64,000 bases of DNA from Larix kaempferi (taxonomy: Eukaryota > Streptophyta > Pinopsida > Pinales > Pinaceae): assembly GCA_027924585.1 (NCBI GenBank), contig BSBM01001448.1:2418001-2482000 (forward strand), read 5' to 3'. The position numbers were made by a program, and so were the translations under genes. A model generated the notes under the pieces. The model saw only the letters and a list, made by a program, of their open reading frames with translations. It ran no database searches and was not told where the DNA came from. Positions 31,320 to 44,600 of the stretch are shown piece by piece. The number at the start of each line of letters is the position of its first letter. Positions within the stretch are counted from its first letter, which is position 1.

Positions 31320-33340
31320 GGGCAAGGTCATTTTGGGTCTGCGCCATTCATTTTGGTGTGCAGGTATCCTTAGGATTGTGAAACAAACACTTGCGCGAGT
31401 CTGATGAAGATCTCTGCGCTAGCGCCAAAATTAAACTTTGCACCGCGCTTGGGATTCTACGCGTGCTAAGATTGGAAATCTAGTGTGCGCGGGGGTATAA
31501 GCGGGAATTTATGCGCTAATATTTAAACGCTCCATGCACGCCAGTGCCTAAAAAAAAAAAAATTCACGCGCCGGCTTCATAATTTCATTTGTGCGCCAAA
31601 GATAAACTCATTCGCGCGCTAGCTCAAACAGTTTCGCAATCGCTGCTTCCTAAGCTTACTTTTGCGCTAACACTTGACGTAATGTATGCGATATTTTCTG
31701 TGTGTTAACGTTTAAACATTTCATGCGCTGTCCACTGATAGTGGAAGATACGCTGAAGATGGATAGGTTCCGCAGCCGCAGGCTTTATCGGTTAAGGGTC
31801 GGGTCATAAATTCGAGTTTCTAAATGGGCTTGATGGGCTGATTTAACACATCTCCATGGCAGCTTCGGTCGAGAAATGTGGTTTTTATGCAACCACGGCA
31901 TGAATAAACTTCGCTCTTTATAGCATGAAATTTTAACTGCAAGGAGCGAAAAGGGTCGAGCCTTACATGCAGAAGATGCTTGGCTGGGAGCTTTGCAAAT
32001 GAGGCTTTGGGATACTGCGGCTTCTATGGGTTTGAGCGAAAAACTCTACGGCCGCTAAATTATCGCCGGGACGATTCGACCTCATGACCAGAGAACTTCA
32101 TACTTTTAGAAAATAGAGACTCTACTCAAGGAAGAATATCCTCAAACTGAAACAAACCATTACGCAACCAAGAAAACATATAAAACTTTTGAATGCGGTC
32201 CTGGGGAGCCACGGGTTTCGCTTGGCGAATGAAAGTTTTGTGAGGAAAACCAGGAGAGACGAAAATGCAACAGGGGGAAAAGACTTGTGTGCCTGAAAGA
32301 TGGGGCAGTCTCTGCCCTGGTCTGAAAGTGGTGGCTTCGTATCCTCATGGGGAAAAGAACAGTGATTGTCCTACATCCTTTCTATCTTTCATGCAAAATA
32401 AAACAAAGGACGCTTGAGCTACTCAAACTGTGCATGCATGATTCCTTTTAACCTACTAATCCAATAGCAGGATTTGGGAAAGAGCCTACCTGTCAGTATG
32501 GTGAGCACTCCAAGACCTCAACTATTTGCACCGAACGGCAGTCTCGAACTTCAATGCCAATGGCAACCGCTCTAAGTGCAAATGACAAAATAAAAACCCA
32601 AAACGCCGTTGCATGCGTTAAATGGTGGGAGAGTTAAATGCTCATGTACGTTTAAAGTTGGCTGATTTATGAGCGCGAGGCTCGAGAAATTCATCATTAA
32701 GAGTGGCACATGGCCTCATTAAGGCCATACCAACTCCGTCAGTGCACAGGGATCGAGGAGATCTTTTCTCCCCGAGTACTGATTTTAGCTTTCGCGCCAA
32801 GCGGGGAGCATAATGTTTTGCGCTATGTGGCAAGCGCACGTTCAAAGATAAGCTTTGCGCTCAAGCGGCCATCCCAGTATTAGGGTTGCACTCGGAAAAC
32901 CACGCCAGGCATGATTTATCATGAAAGACGAACGTGGACTTATGAGCGGGAAGGATAAGCGTGTCTCCAGCGCTTGTGGAGTCGACTCTATCATCATAGT
33001 TGCACTGGGGCAGAATGCGCCAAATTTTAATCATTCCAAGGAAGTGAAGTGTAGCTCCAAGGCAGGATGATTATGATAATTCTTGCGCCTCAGGAGACCG
33101 AGAAAAATTATCTCCTGCGCTAACGGTGGCCGGCTTATTGTGCTAGATAACAAACTTGGGACTTGTCAAAAGGGCGGCTAAGTTAGAGCCAAGGTACGCG
33201 CCAGACGGAGTATTTGTGTTTAGAGTTTCCGCCCAGCGAGGGACTTATGGTTAAAGGCGCATCAGACCCACGGCGGAATTAAGTCTGAAACTTGCGCTAC
33301 AGCGGGGAAGTTGAGACGAAAATCTGCGCTAAAGGAAAAG
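31320..33340 (-). promoter_or_regulatory. GCGC-rich upstream part of the element C LTR (putative U3)
   Basis: This segment precedes the LTR ORF in the element's reading direction. It is dense in GCGC-containing words (TTGCGCTAAC, CTGCGCTAGCGCC, TTTGCGCTC), unlike the AT-rich surroundings. TTTCGCGCC at 32790-32798 fits the E2F consensus. Promoter function is inferred from position; I could not fix a TATA box or start site. The copy at about 45060-47110 shares many of the words, with CpG losses. Confidence 0.45.
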
Positions 33341-33509
33341 ATGACTTTGCCTTAGATAAAATGAGAAAACTCTTTTGGAAGCAGGCAATGAAATTCTAAC
33401 TAGTTAGAGGAAAATTGAAAGATGAAGTAAAAGCTTGCTACAAAAGGTGTTAAAAGGAGGGGCCCCAAATAAATTCAAAATTTTGGGGAAGGGTGTTGCA
33501 GCAACAACA

Positions 33510-34608
33510 ATTGGCGAATCGCTGGCGAACACAGATCTCTGAAAAATATCTCGTTTATTGGAAGAATTCCTTTTAAAAGTTGTTCACCTTATGTGCAGCA
33601 ATCGGCTTAAGCGTTCGAATCTCGGCAAAGGAAGAAATCACTTTACCCATTGGTCATTGGGAGAAGGGAGCTTCAATGAAGATATCTTTAAAACTTTCCA
33701 AGGGCCAACATATGGGGTTCATTTTAGAAGATTCATCTTTCAGATGACCACTGCTATCGGACTCCACAGGATTTGCAACAACATCTAATAGACACCATTG
33801 CTCTTGTTCCTCATTCCCATGCTGCTTACATCCGTTTAGGATGCTGCTTGAGCCTTCTAGAAATATTTTCTTTAAAATATGGTCTTTGATTTTGGCTCCT
33901 CAATCCATAATGCCCTTTTGTGTGATTGAGAGATTTTATTGTTTTATCAAGCCTCACGGATGGAGAGGAGCCGAGCTTGAGCTGAGTCTTTTGGACAGCT
34001 TTCTTGACCTGTATGCTTTGCTTTTATCTCAGCTGTGCTTTGATTGAGGCGAGAATCTATGGAAAATAGACCCTTGATTATAAGCCCTTTTGGGTTTAAC
34101 TTTGTAGCATGGAGTCATTTGAATACCCTATGCCTTTGATATGTGCTACTCTTACATGGGTCCAAACGTAGTGATATTCTTGAGATGCTTTTAAGTGTGA
34201 TGGTGGATGGGGCCTGAGGATAGTGGTAAAGATAGTCATAGATCTCTGCTATTTAAACAAGGGTTAGCATGACCAATAGAACAGGATCTCTTCATTCTGG
34301 AGAACGATCAGCAAAGCCCCAAATGCATGGGTAAACTTTCTTTCTAGGGTACATTTCTAGATTCACGAGTTATGCAATTTCTTGCGAGATCTACCTTCAC
34401 GAGAGGCCCAATTGCAGATGCCTTAGGAAGACAAAAATGTACAAAATTTCAAAGGCTAAGAGAAAAAAGGCAATCTAGCTGAAACACAAGAAATAGAGAC
34501 TAGAGTAAAATAAAAAAAAACTTTATTTATGTACAGAAAGTCTCATTGAGACTATGCAAAGTATTGCTTCAAGGCAAGGCCATTGAGAGGAAGCGTTACT
34601 TCCTCTCC
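33510..34608. other. Element C interior between integrase and 3' LTR, noncoding
   Basis: About 1.1 kb without a supported ORF; the plus-strand ORFs here are short and match nothing. No purine tract is visible at the LTR edge, so the plus-strand primer may be mutated or unusual. Confidence 0.5.
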
Positions 34609-35448
34609 CTAGAGGTCTGTTAGCTTGTAAGTGCATGGGCCGAGCTTTGCAAAGATTTGGTAAGGGCCTATCCATAAGTGTTGGAATTTCGTGTGCATCC
34701 CCCTGCCTTCATGATTATGGTCCCATTTCAGAACTAAATCTCCTACTTCAAAACTTCTTTTACCAAACTTCCTCTTATCGAACCATCTTTTGACTATGTC
34801 TTGATGTTGATGAAATCGGTCTTTGGCTTTCTGTCGGGCTTCTTCAAGTTGAAGCAAGGTCATGATCCTGGATTGTAAGACTTGACTAGCAGACCCTCGA
34901 GAAGCTTGGGACAACTGTAAGGATGGAAGCAAGATATTGGGAGGGAGAATGGCTTCCTTGCCGTAGACGAGAGTGTAAGGGGAAACCCCTAATTCGTTCT
35001 TTGGAGTCACCCTATCTTCCCATAAGGCATTTGGGAGAGCTATATGCCAACTTCGCTGATTTTCTATCACAGTCTTCTTGAGAATTCGAATGAGGTTTTT
35101 GTTTGAAGATTCGGCTAATCCATTTCCTTGAGGGTAGTAATTGGCTGAATAATGTGGTTTAATTCCCCATTCATAAACAAATTCATTTATCTTAAAAGAC
35201 GAGAAATACAGAGCATTATCAAAAACTAGGGAAATTGGAACCCCAAACCTAGTTATGATGTTCTCCTTCAAGAAACTGATGACTGCATCTTCATTGATCT
35301 TGCGCAATGGGGTAGCCTCTGTCCATCTGGTGAAATAGTCGGTGGCCGTCAGGATGTATCGATGTTGTAGAGAAGAATTTGGGTTTATCTCTCCAATGAC
35401 ATCTGTACCACATTGTTCGAAAGGTTCTGAGATAATAACTGGCTGCAA
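34609..35448 (-). pseudogene. Element C integrase
   Basis: A 279-codon minus-strand ORF with the retroviral-type integrase core: Asp in GTDVIG, Asp in LVFDNALYFSS and Glu in NGLAESSNKN, in the family order. The C-terminal part is basic (KRWFDKRKFGKRSFEVGDLVLKW) and ends in a GPY-like segment (WIGPYQIFAKLGPCTYKLTDL). The HHCC zinc region would lie upstream between 35600 and 35450 but is decayed. Integrase joins element cDNA to the host chromosome. This is the best-preserved gene of C. Confidence 0.9.
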
Positions 35449-35582
35449 AGGTCCTGCTACCTTAGGTAATTTCCCAGCATTTTTTTGGAATATATCACAG
35501 TTCCGTGCATAAGCATGAGCATCTCGGAATAAAGTGGGCCAATAATATCCAGCTCTGAGAATTTTTTGGGTTGTTGTCTCTC

Positions 35583-35915
35583 CTAAATAATTTCCACTAG
35601 CCAGACCATGATGTACTCTTTGACAAATTTACTTGCATCTTCTTTCTCTAGACATCTGAGAAAAATTTCATCGTAATTCTTTCTGAAAAGTATTCCATCA
35701 ATGATTTGATAAGGTGCTGATTTTAAATGGAGTGCCCTTCTTTGCTTAGAACTCCATTGTTCTGGTAGATATCCTTGCTGCAAATAATGCACTATATCCC
35801 TATACCATGATTGAGGAGCTGTGAAGATAGGACATACTTCGACTGAATTCATCTCGGCTTCATTCTTCCAATGTTGTTCTTCATCAATCAGATGTTCTGT
35901 CAGCAATTTACACAA
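35583..35915 (-). pseudogene. Element C linker between RNase H and integrase
   Basis: A 110-codon minus-strand ORF in the pol frame. It carries the segment before the integrase zinc domain (ALHLKSAPYQIIDGILFRKN), typical of plant gypsy pol. A stop at its end and decayed DNA to 35450 separate it from the integrase core. Confidence 0.75.
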
Positions 35916-36083
35916 GCCTTGTCCTTTGATGATGGTGGCTGGTTTAAATTCTAAATCATATTCTTGAAGAGTTGTGACCCAGTTTCCCCTCCTTTCTACT
36001 AATTCCTTTTGAACGAAAAGAGATCTAACAACTGGGTGGGGAACTACAACTTTAGTTCTGTTCTTAAGAATATACGGTCTAAA

Positions 36084-37124
36084 CTATTTGTCTGCTTTGA
36101 AGACAGCATACACATGTTTTTCGACAACAAAATCATTTAGTTCAGCACCCTGCAGACCAGTGCTCATAAACGAGATTGGGTACTCATCTCCTAGTTCTAC
36201 CTTTTGCGTGAGCACAACCGCGAGAGAGTCATCTGAAGCAAAAGTATACAAAATAAAATCTTTGTCAAAGTCTGGGCTTCTTAAGGAAGGAGCCTTAGCT
36301 ATGGCTACCTTAATGTCTTTGAATGCATCCTTTTCCAAGTCTGTCCACTTGAACTGTATGCTTTGCTTGACCATTTGCTGCAAAGGTTTAACAATTTGCG
36401 CGGAATCAGGGACAAATCTATGGACAAAATTGATAGTGCCCATAAATGACTGCATGGATTTCTTGTTATGAGGCATTGGAATTTTATTTATAGCTCGTAC
36501 TCTCTCTTGATCTATTGACACTCCCCTTTTGGAAATGATATGGACCAACAGCTTACCTTCGGGAACAGCGAACACACTCTTCTTGGGATTTAAAGAGATA
36601 TCATATTTTCGGCAACAATCAAAAATTTGTTTCAAGTGAACAACATGATCTTCTCTTTTCTTCGAAAAAACTATCACATCATCTAGATAGACAACAACAC
36701 AGTGACCCCCTAATCCTCGGAAGGCGATGTCCATTGTCTGTTGGAACGTAGCTCCTGCATTTATTAGGCCAAATGGCATTCTTTGGTATGCAAGCATTCC
36801 CCACTTAGTGCGGAAAGTAGTCTTAAGATGGTATTCTTCAGCTACAAATACTTGATTGTAACTAGAGAAGCCATCAAGAAGGGAGAATAGTTCAGATCCT
36901 GACACCATCTGGAGAATTTGTTCCATTGAAGGGACAGGATAGTTGTCCTTATCTGAAGCTCTATTCAAATTTTTGAAGTCAACACATAGTCTAATCTCTC
37001 CTGACTTCTTTCTCACGAGAACAAGGTTAGCAACCCATTCAGAATGCCGGACCTTAAAGATTATTTTAGCATCCAGTAACTTCTTCAGTTCCTTTTGAAT
37101 CAGAGGTTCAAGAGTAGGATGCAT
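36084..37124 (-). pseudogene. Element C reverse transcriptase and RNase H
   Basis: A 346-codon minus-strand ORF. Reverse-transcriptase motifs are present in order: SGEIRLCVDFKNLN, FSLLDGFSSYNQ, MPFGLINAGATFQ and catalytic YLDD (36678-36689). The connection (SFMGTINFVHRFVP) and gypsy RNase H (FILYTFASDDSLAVVLTQ) follow, ending EKHVYAVFKADK before a stop. The RNase H tail continues broken to about 35916. The usual Asp of the RNase H opening appears altered (TFASDDS). The protein copies element RNA into DNA and degrades the template. Confidence 0.92.
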
Positions 37125-37490
37125 CCTTCTTAATTGCTGCTAAAATGACTTGACACCTTCTTTCATTGGTATGACATGATGAATAATGCGGATGTCGTAT
37201 GTTTTCAGATCTTCATAAGTCCATGTAAAAACATCCTTATATTGTCAAAATAGTTTGATGAACTTATCTCTTTCTCCTGGTGAACAACATTTGCCAAGGT
37301 TAACAAATTTTGGTTTAGCTTCGGTGCCCAGATTAACTAATTCATGCTGCATTGATGAGCTATTGGTATTGGTATTTGCTGACATTTTGAACTTGTTCTA
37401 AAGATCAAACAACATTTCAAGCGACCTCACCCCTTTGGGGATAAAATTGTCTTTAGTTGTATCTTTCTCTTGTAAATCAGAATCATGTTC

Positions 37491-38768
37491 TTATTCATCT
37501 ATCACAACTTTTTGGAATATGTCTTCATTTGTTAGAAAACTGATAATTTGTTCATCGTCATCGAAAAATCTAAAGTTTGTAACATTGTCAAGGACAGAAG
37601 GCCTGAAAATCAATTCGATTGAACACTTGTTATTAGTTGGCACCAATCTAGAAGCGGATGTTGCTAATAAATCAGCTGCAGAATTTTGCAGTCTAGGAAC
37701 AGACTTTATATTGAAAGCATCAAAACACATAATTAAATCCCATACCTCAGCCTGATAACTCTTCAAATGTGGTGAGAGACAGTGAATGATATCTCTTACC
37801 TGTCTCACAACTATTTATGAGTAGCCAAACACCTTCAGGTACTCAACATTTAAACTGATGGCTTTCTTCAATCCGTGAACTAAAGCTTCATATTCAGCAA
37901 TATTGTTAGTACAATCAAATTCTAACCTACAGGACAAAAAATACTTATTTCTTTCTGGATCCATCAGAACACAACCGGCTCCAGATCCTTCCAAATTTTT
38001 AGAACCATCAAAGTATAATGTCCAAAAAAAATCGTTTGATTCAGCTGAGTTAGTATCTTTATGATCTAAGTCAGTGACTAGACTAACTATATTACAGTCA
38101 ATATCATCAGTCCGAGAAAAATGAAGGAGATCGGACTGTTCATCTGCTTCATGGCTAATAGTTTCAGACTGATAATTACCCGGATCAATTTCTAAGAAAT
38201 AATTTCCCAAAACTGAGGATGAGAAGGCTACAACCTCATTCGTTCCTTCTAGTTGAGTTACATTTTGTTTCATGTGCGGTTCCCTAAGAACCTTGATCTG
38301 ATTCTGTCTATTTTGATATGGCAACCACAAATGGGACCAATCAGGCGCAAAGTACCAATTCAACTTTGTGGACCAGTCCCTACTTAGGATCAAACCATAG
38401 GATTCAGGAATGTCAACTACCATTATATCAATGAACTGACAAACTCTAGAATCTGCTGACAACCTAATGAGGACATCTTTCATTTCCCCGATAACTTTGA
38501 CAGCAGTCCTATCTAACTGAATAATCTGGGCATGAGATGGAATTGGTTTCCCATTAAGTTTTTTACAGATCGACAATGGCATGACATTTGAAGATGCTTT
38601 AGAATCTACCAGACAGTTGTGTACATTGTGATTGAAAATTTCAAAAGTTAAAAGAAACAGCAACGTGTGAGATTTGGACTTCCCGCCGATACTAGCCTCA
38701 TTAATTTCAGGGTCTTCTTGAGTATTTGTTACTGGAGTGGTGGGATGGGATTGAAGAACATGCAACAA
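37491..38768 (-). pseudogene. Element C protease followed by archaeal-type RNase H
   Basis: One minus-strand frame with a stop near 37812. The aspartic protease is recognisable by NCLVDSKASSNVMPLSICKK (38598-38612 for LVDSK), where the usual DSG triad has become DSK. About 190 codons later comes YFDGSKNLEGSGAGCVLM (38001-38012 for FDGS), then NNIAEYEALVHGL, and after the stop SVPRLQNSAADLLA. These are hallmarks of the extra archaeal-like RNase H of plant Tat elements. Here it precedes the reverse transcriptase by about 400 codons. The final Asp region reads VFGYS, not GDS, so catalytic residues are partly lost. Confidence 0.85.
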
Positions 38769-39129
38769 CTTGTCTCATTGTTGGGGAAAACTGCACATAT
38801 CGAATATTGAAACATTTTCCTTTACTTTCTTTATATCTTCAATAATGTCATATCCTATATCAGATTCTTTTACAATTCTAGTTGGATGGTCTGTCTTATT
38901 CAGTGTGACCTTCGTAACTGTTGTGTCAATGCTTGGCTGCTTGGCCGTTGTTGGGTTAGCTTTAGGCTGTAGTGGAATGATTGTTATGTGTATTCTAGGT
39001 AGTTCTTTTGAAATTTTAGGCTTGGGAGTAGTCGAGCTTGGAACTGGATCTGCAATAGGACCTTTACTGCGAGTGTTAATGTTCACAGCAGAGACTGGGC
39101 TTTCCACGGGATCATCTTCTACCAATTTA

Positions 39130-40639
39130 GTTAAAGGTACCCAATCCTATAGCACCATGGTAGTGTTTGGGGATGGTTCCTCTACCTCAAGGCTTGGTTC
39201 CTCTGGAGGATTGTTTGATCTGGAATCTGTGAATCCAACATTTGGTTCATAACTAAACTCATAGAGTTAATCCATTGTGGGTAGCTCTTTTCCAAGTGTG
39301 GCTCTTGATGAAATGTGCAAAAGTGTTCCATCCCTATTTCATTCAGATTTAAAACAGGAGAAGTATTCATAGGTAGATGAGGTTGATCGTTGACTGCTTT
39401 CTTCTTGGAGAATGGTTTGAAAGGCTTCCTAGATGTACTAGCTGCTTTATCTTTCTAGAGATATACAATTTTATTGGACAATTTCTGCATCATCTTAACT
39501 ACATTCTCCATGTCTGCTAATGGCTCTTCTTTATTACTGGTGAGTAGTAAGGTTTTTTTATTAGTTGCTGGTTTTGTCTCTGTGTCTAAGGCGTGTTTGG
39601 AAATGATGTCTACTTCTTCTTCGACCTTTCTAGCTTCTTCAAAATTTTCTATCAGGGTAGTTTTCTTAGATATTTTGACAAACATTGCTAGTGGCCCTTC
39701 AAGAGTTGTTCTATAATATTCAACTAGAGATTCTTCTGCCGGTTTATTTGCTTCGCTGAAATTATTCAAGAGTGTCGTGAACCTTTGGTTGAAGTCCTCA
39801 ACCTTTTATTTCTTTTCCATTCTCATGGACAATAATTCTTTCATGAGTGTAGCTACGGTCTTTTGATTTCCATACTACTTTAAGAAACATGTTTCAAATT
39901 CTTCCCAACTGGAAATTGAGCTAGCTTGTAACCTAAAATACCAGGAAGAAAATTTTGGCTCAAACATGTATGGGAAAATCCTACAAACTACATATTCATG
40001 CTGTACATTTAAAAGATTCAAGGCTAAATAAAAACACTTGAGATGATCTTCAGCAGAAATGGTTTTTCCTGGGTCGAATTAAGGCAAGACTTTCTCTGGA
40101 TTTTTAGGCAGATTGTGGAATGGCCTAGCTAGATTTAATGCTCCCCTCACTCTCCAAGCAGGTACAACCATGTTTCTATGTGGAGAATTAGGTGGATAAT
40201 TGTGTGGTGAATTAAGTGGGGTGTTCTTTGGAGTAACAAGTTCTCCAAGATTTTCTGGATCTGAAAAAATTTATGGGTTTTCAAGATCGATTTCTTTCAG
40301 GGGTTCTGCAATTTCTTCCAAAGTCGAATTTACAAGCTCTTCAAAGTTCTGCACAAGAATCGAATCACGGGTGTACTGTCTCTCTTTTCTAGGAGTACTT
40401 TTCCTAGGAAGGAAAGTTACAGCGTTTAAACCACCTAGTTGCTTAACATAAGACCGTGTATGTCTCCTTAAATCTTCTATTTCTACAAAAGGCACAGCAT
40501 ACAAGACTTCTTGATGTTCAGAATTAGAGATGGAGTTTTCTTGATTTGTTACTTCAAGGTTTGGGTTGTCTGAAATTCCTGTTTCAAGTGGGTTTTCAGT
40601 AACATTTTTGATAATGGGAGATTTTCCTTTATCAGCCAT
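39130..40639 (-). pseudogene. Element C gag
   Basis: From ATG at 40639 one frame runs about 500 codons with roughly six single stops. Segments include ALNLLNVQHEYVVCRIFPYM, WEEFETCF and FNQRFTTLLNNFSEANKPAE, characteristic of the gypsy capsid domain. Near 39320 FCTFHQEPHLEKSYP resembles the C-x2-H-x4-H-x4-C nucleic-acid-binding motif, with the last Cys changed. The start is 32 nt inside the 5' LTR edge, just after the primer site. Pol follows in another frame, consistent with a frameshift or separate mutation. Gag forms the particle that packages element RNA. Confidence 0.8.
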
Positions 40640-40650
40640 GCACTTCAGGC

Positions 40651-40666
40651 CCTCCTTCTAGCGCCA
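40651..40666 (-). other. Element C primer-binding site candidate
   Basis: Minus strand TGGCGCTAGAAGGAGG, 5 nt inside the 5' LTR. TGG start and position are right. TGGCGC is shared with tRNA-Asp-type sites, but the rest does not match, so the tRNA is not assigned. Confidence 0.55.
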
Positions 40667-41600
40667 AAAACTGTTGATGCCTCGAAGATCGCAACATCAA
40701 GCAGAAAGGGATTCTCCCCGGTAAACTATCCCAATTAGATTGTCCACCGTTTGGTATGGGGAATCCGTCCAGTTAGCGGTTCCGGCTACCGTTAGATTTG
40801 GAGATTTGTTTCTTTTACACTGGTTATGGCCCGATCCACCGTTCTTTTTTGATTTTATTGTTAAAATGATATGCAAATGCCTAAACTAATTTAATCTAAA
40901 TGTAGATCTTGAAACAAATCTATATCTAAGACTGAATTAAATCTAATCTATCGTTGCAAGGAGCAAACTGTAAATATGCGCAATGTGCTGAAAGAAGTAT
41001 CTAAAGATCCACAGATAACCATTAAATCACAAAGATACATCTACATAAAGAGATTAAAGATATAAAAGATAGCTTTTAATCCATGTGAAAGCATTCTATT
41101 ACTCATTTAGGAAAACATCATTGCACAGAAAATAGTGAGATCATTCATCAGATAGATACAATTCCGAACAGCAAGGAAAGATCTCATAGCAGTGTTAGAA
41201 TGTCATAAGAATAATCCAGCATGCATCAAGTCCACTTTTCCAGGCAAAATAAATGTCTCCCTCAGGCTCTCTACTAGGCAAAAATCGCTTCCCTGAAGCT
41301 CATTACAAAATAGTTCGTACAAGCTAAGAAGCTTCCTTTTCCCTGCAAAAAAAGTCCCGCTCCTTTCCTTCTAACCTTCTATTTATAACTTTACAAAGTG
41401 CCCCTTGGGCTGACAAGTGTACCCTAATTCTATCACCTCCCTCCTTGGCTTTCATCGTATCCTTACAAAGCCTCTAAATACGTGGAAGAGTTCACACATA
41501 GGACAAAAATATGGACCAACTGTCCTTTTAGAACATTTATACAAAAGGAAGAATTTCAGTTTTTTTTTACTTGATTAAAACAAAAATAAGAATGATCTGT

Positions 41601-44600
41601 CTATTTTGTTGGGGCTTCTACCTGCTGATTTGAAGACACAACTCCACTAACCGACTCGCTTGAAACTATCGGGCCATCTATACTTTGAATGTATGAGGTC
41701 CATTGGCTGATATCCTTTACGATAAGCTTGCTACGGGAAGATGTTGTTTCCTAGGATGCTATTTCATGCTTACGAAGGTCTGATTTGATCAACGCTTTTC
41801 CTTGTGTAGCCTCTTTTGCCATTGCTTCCAGGAAGTAAATATGTATTGCAGGATGGAAAATGAACTGTTGAAATTTGTCCTGAGTCAATACCTCTATCTT
41901 CCTTATGCAAGAAAAGTCATCGTCCAGCTCGTTCTGCAACTGGAACACTCGGTCTTCTTCTTTTGGGAAATCATAAATGGAGGCGGGGATAACCAGATGC
42001 CATTTTCTAAGCGATTCCCTGAGTCCAGAATAGCTGGAACAACACTTGTGGACCGTCCTTTCGATTTCCAAACTTAGCTTGGTACCATAATCTCTAGCGA
42101 ATTCAAGAATTCCTATGCCCACGTCCAATTCATCCCCTATAGGCACGTAAGTGTGAAGGGAGCTGAGATTTTACCTTTTTCCACTCAGGTTGTTGTTTCA
42201 GCTTCTCTACATGATCTGCAAACCTTTCTTGAGTCCTTATGGCTTTGGTTTCAATTGTTGTCATCTTCTTAATCATCTCTTTCATGCTCCAAATCTCTTC
42301 CGAGATCAGTATTAACAGCTCATGAATTTCAGTCCGCATATCACATGCTTGTTTATGAAACGTGGACAAATTTTGCTGGTCTTCCGCTGCCTCTTTGAGC
42401 TATCTTGCTAGTTGTTCCTTTTCTTGAATCAGCCCTTCACATTCTTGCTGATGGAGCTGGATTTGTTGAGCCCTATTTGCTTCGAGTTCCTCCAATTCTG
42501 TTACCCAAGCCTTCAGATTGTCCAGCTCACCTTCAAAGACAGCCAACTACATTTCGAAGGAGTTCTTCTCATTCTCGAGATGGAGAAGTCCTGAATTGAG
42601 CACCAGATGCTCTCCTGACAACGCATTGTATTTCTCCTTTAGTTTGTTTGCTTCCAATACTTCCCTCTTTCTATCATCTTTGATCTTAAGGCACTGTTCC
42701 CTGTAATGGTTTATCTTTTCTTTCAAAAAATCAATATTAGCTTTAGTTTCCTTAGCTGATGCCACAATGCATTGAGCTTGGAATGTGGGGTCGGCATCAA
42801 TTCCTTGGACCAATGTTTTCTCTGTTATCCATAGTTCATAATCATCCTCCTCGGTTTCCACATTCTTTGTCTTGGCTTCCATTTTCTTTACTCTCCTATC
42901 AATGATGGCCCTTTTCTTCTCACTAAAATATATAGTATCCAGGTCTTCTATTTTGCGCTACTTCCTGGGGTTATATGAGGTCAGCGCTAAGCTCCCTGAA
43001 TAGGCAGCTTCTTCCTGAGTCCCCCTTGAAGTGCATATCAATGATGGGTCTACTTCCATATCTGTCGGAGTAGATGGCTCCGGCTCGAGAGACTTCTCTG
43101 TCTGCTCTTTCCCCTTCTCTCCTGCTGACTCTTCTTGCTGTGTCTGCAATCCATCTGCTCCTTCAGACAGGGGCCTTTGCTCTTCCTCATGCTGTTGCTT
43201 GGAAGCTTTCTCTTGGGATACCTGATGTTCTCTTTCTTTCTGAATCCCGGAAGCCTCCTCTTGTTGTTCCAACTGAGAGGCTTGCTCTTGGTCCTGCTGC
43301 TGCTTGAGAGCTTCCTCTTGGAGCAATCTATCCTGCTCCATTTCTGATGGGTCCCCTGATTGTTAGGTTGATGCCTCCCGCTCTCTTTGGATCAAACCGA
43401 CAGGTTTGGGGTTTGGATATTTCACAGATTTCGTATTGTAACACTTTCCTAACTCAGTTAGGTTGTCGGCGCTCTTGAAAAATTCCTCGTCTCGGTCTGC
43501 CACATGAGCATATTTAAAGGAGAGCTTGAGGTCAAGGCAATGCCTGCTTAGCGCACCATTGGGGTCATGCCTTCTGAAAGGGATTGAACCAAAATGGAAA
43601 ACATCTAATCCTTGAGCATAAATTTCCCCGTCTCTTGCTCTTAGGACGCTATAAGCTCCGATGGTAAATGGCATGGGAGGATACATGGCCTTTCTTCGGT
43701 CTGTTAAGAACTTGCTGATTGCGTCGATGCCGATGAGTTTTCTCGTGGCCTCCTTATGAATTACAAAATATGTAACATACCAAGGGAACATAAATGGCTC
43801 ATGAGTCCCTCCACTCATCCTGACGTATGTGCCTTCTGCACTGTAATAATAGTCCCCAAATCGTTCAATGATGGGCATAGCATTCTCCGACATACAATCT
43901 GGTTCTTGAATGAAGATAAGCTGGTACAATGGCATGATAAACCTCTCACAAATCATCTTGTAGTGGTTTGCGTATTTACTTGCCCATGTACACTAGTAAG
44001 CTATGAAGAGAGTTGTTTCATTTGGATTCTATGAGCAACCCAAGTCTGGGAACGAATTCTTGCTTAACAGGAAATCAATCAGGTATGAAGACATGAAGAA
44101 ATCTACCTTCTTTTGGGCTAGTCCTCCTTGGGCTGCTGTTAACTGTGAGGCCAAGCTATCTGAAATTATTTCATCCCAGTTGAAGATGGTGCCTTTTGTA
44201 GCTATGTGAAACATCACCGTCACCCATCTGATCTTAAACACATTGGCATTAGGCATGCCGAAGAGTCTACTCAACATCAGTATCATGAACCTGTAAGGGG
44301 TTTTTAGGAGATTGCTCTCATATACATTATTCTTCCTCCTGCTGATCTTCCTGTCATTTATAGTCATCTTACGGGCAATTTCTAGCAAGTCCATTTGATG
44401 CTTTGCCATCCTTTCATCGTCTAAAGAAGCCTTGGGTGAAGGAAATCTGTAGGAAGCAGCAACATGCTTGGGAGTGAAAGATGCTAGGTTTAACCCATTT
44501 TTATTAGTTATGAGCCTTGTGTCGGTCCGGATGTTAGGAATAAGCCATCCAATAACTTTGGAACAACGGAATAGCTCTGGTCGAGTTGTTTCCTTATGCA

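Larger units (their letters stand above)
26965..33509 (-). repeat. Element C 3' LTR (6545 bp)
   Basis: A near full-length match of 40672-47964 minus the solo LTR. On the minus strand it runs from TGTTGTTGC (33509 side) through a GCGC-rich segment (33340-31320) to the LTR-encoded ORF (31112-27896), then a noncoding tail ending CATCAACA. The size is extreme for a plant LTR, where most are 0.2-5 kb. Confidence 0.9.
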
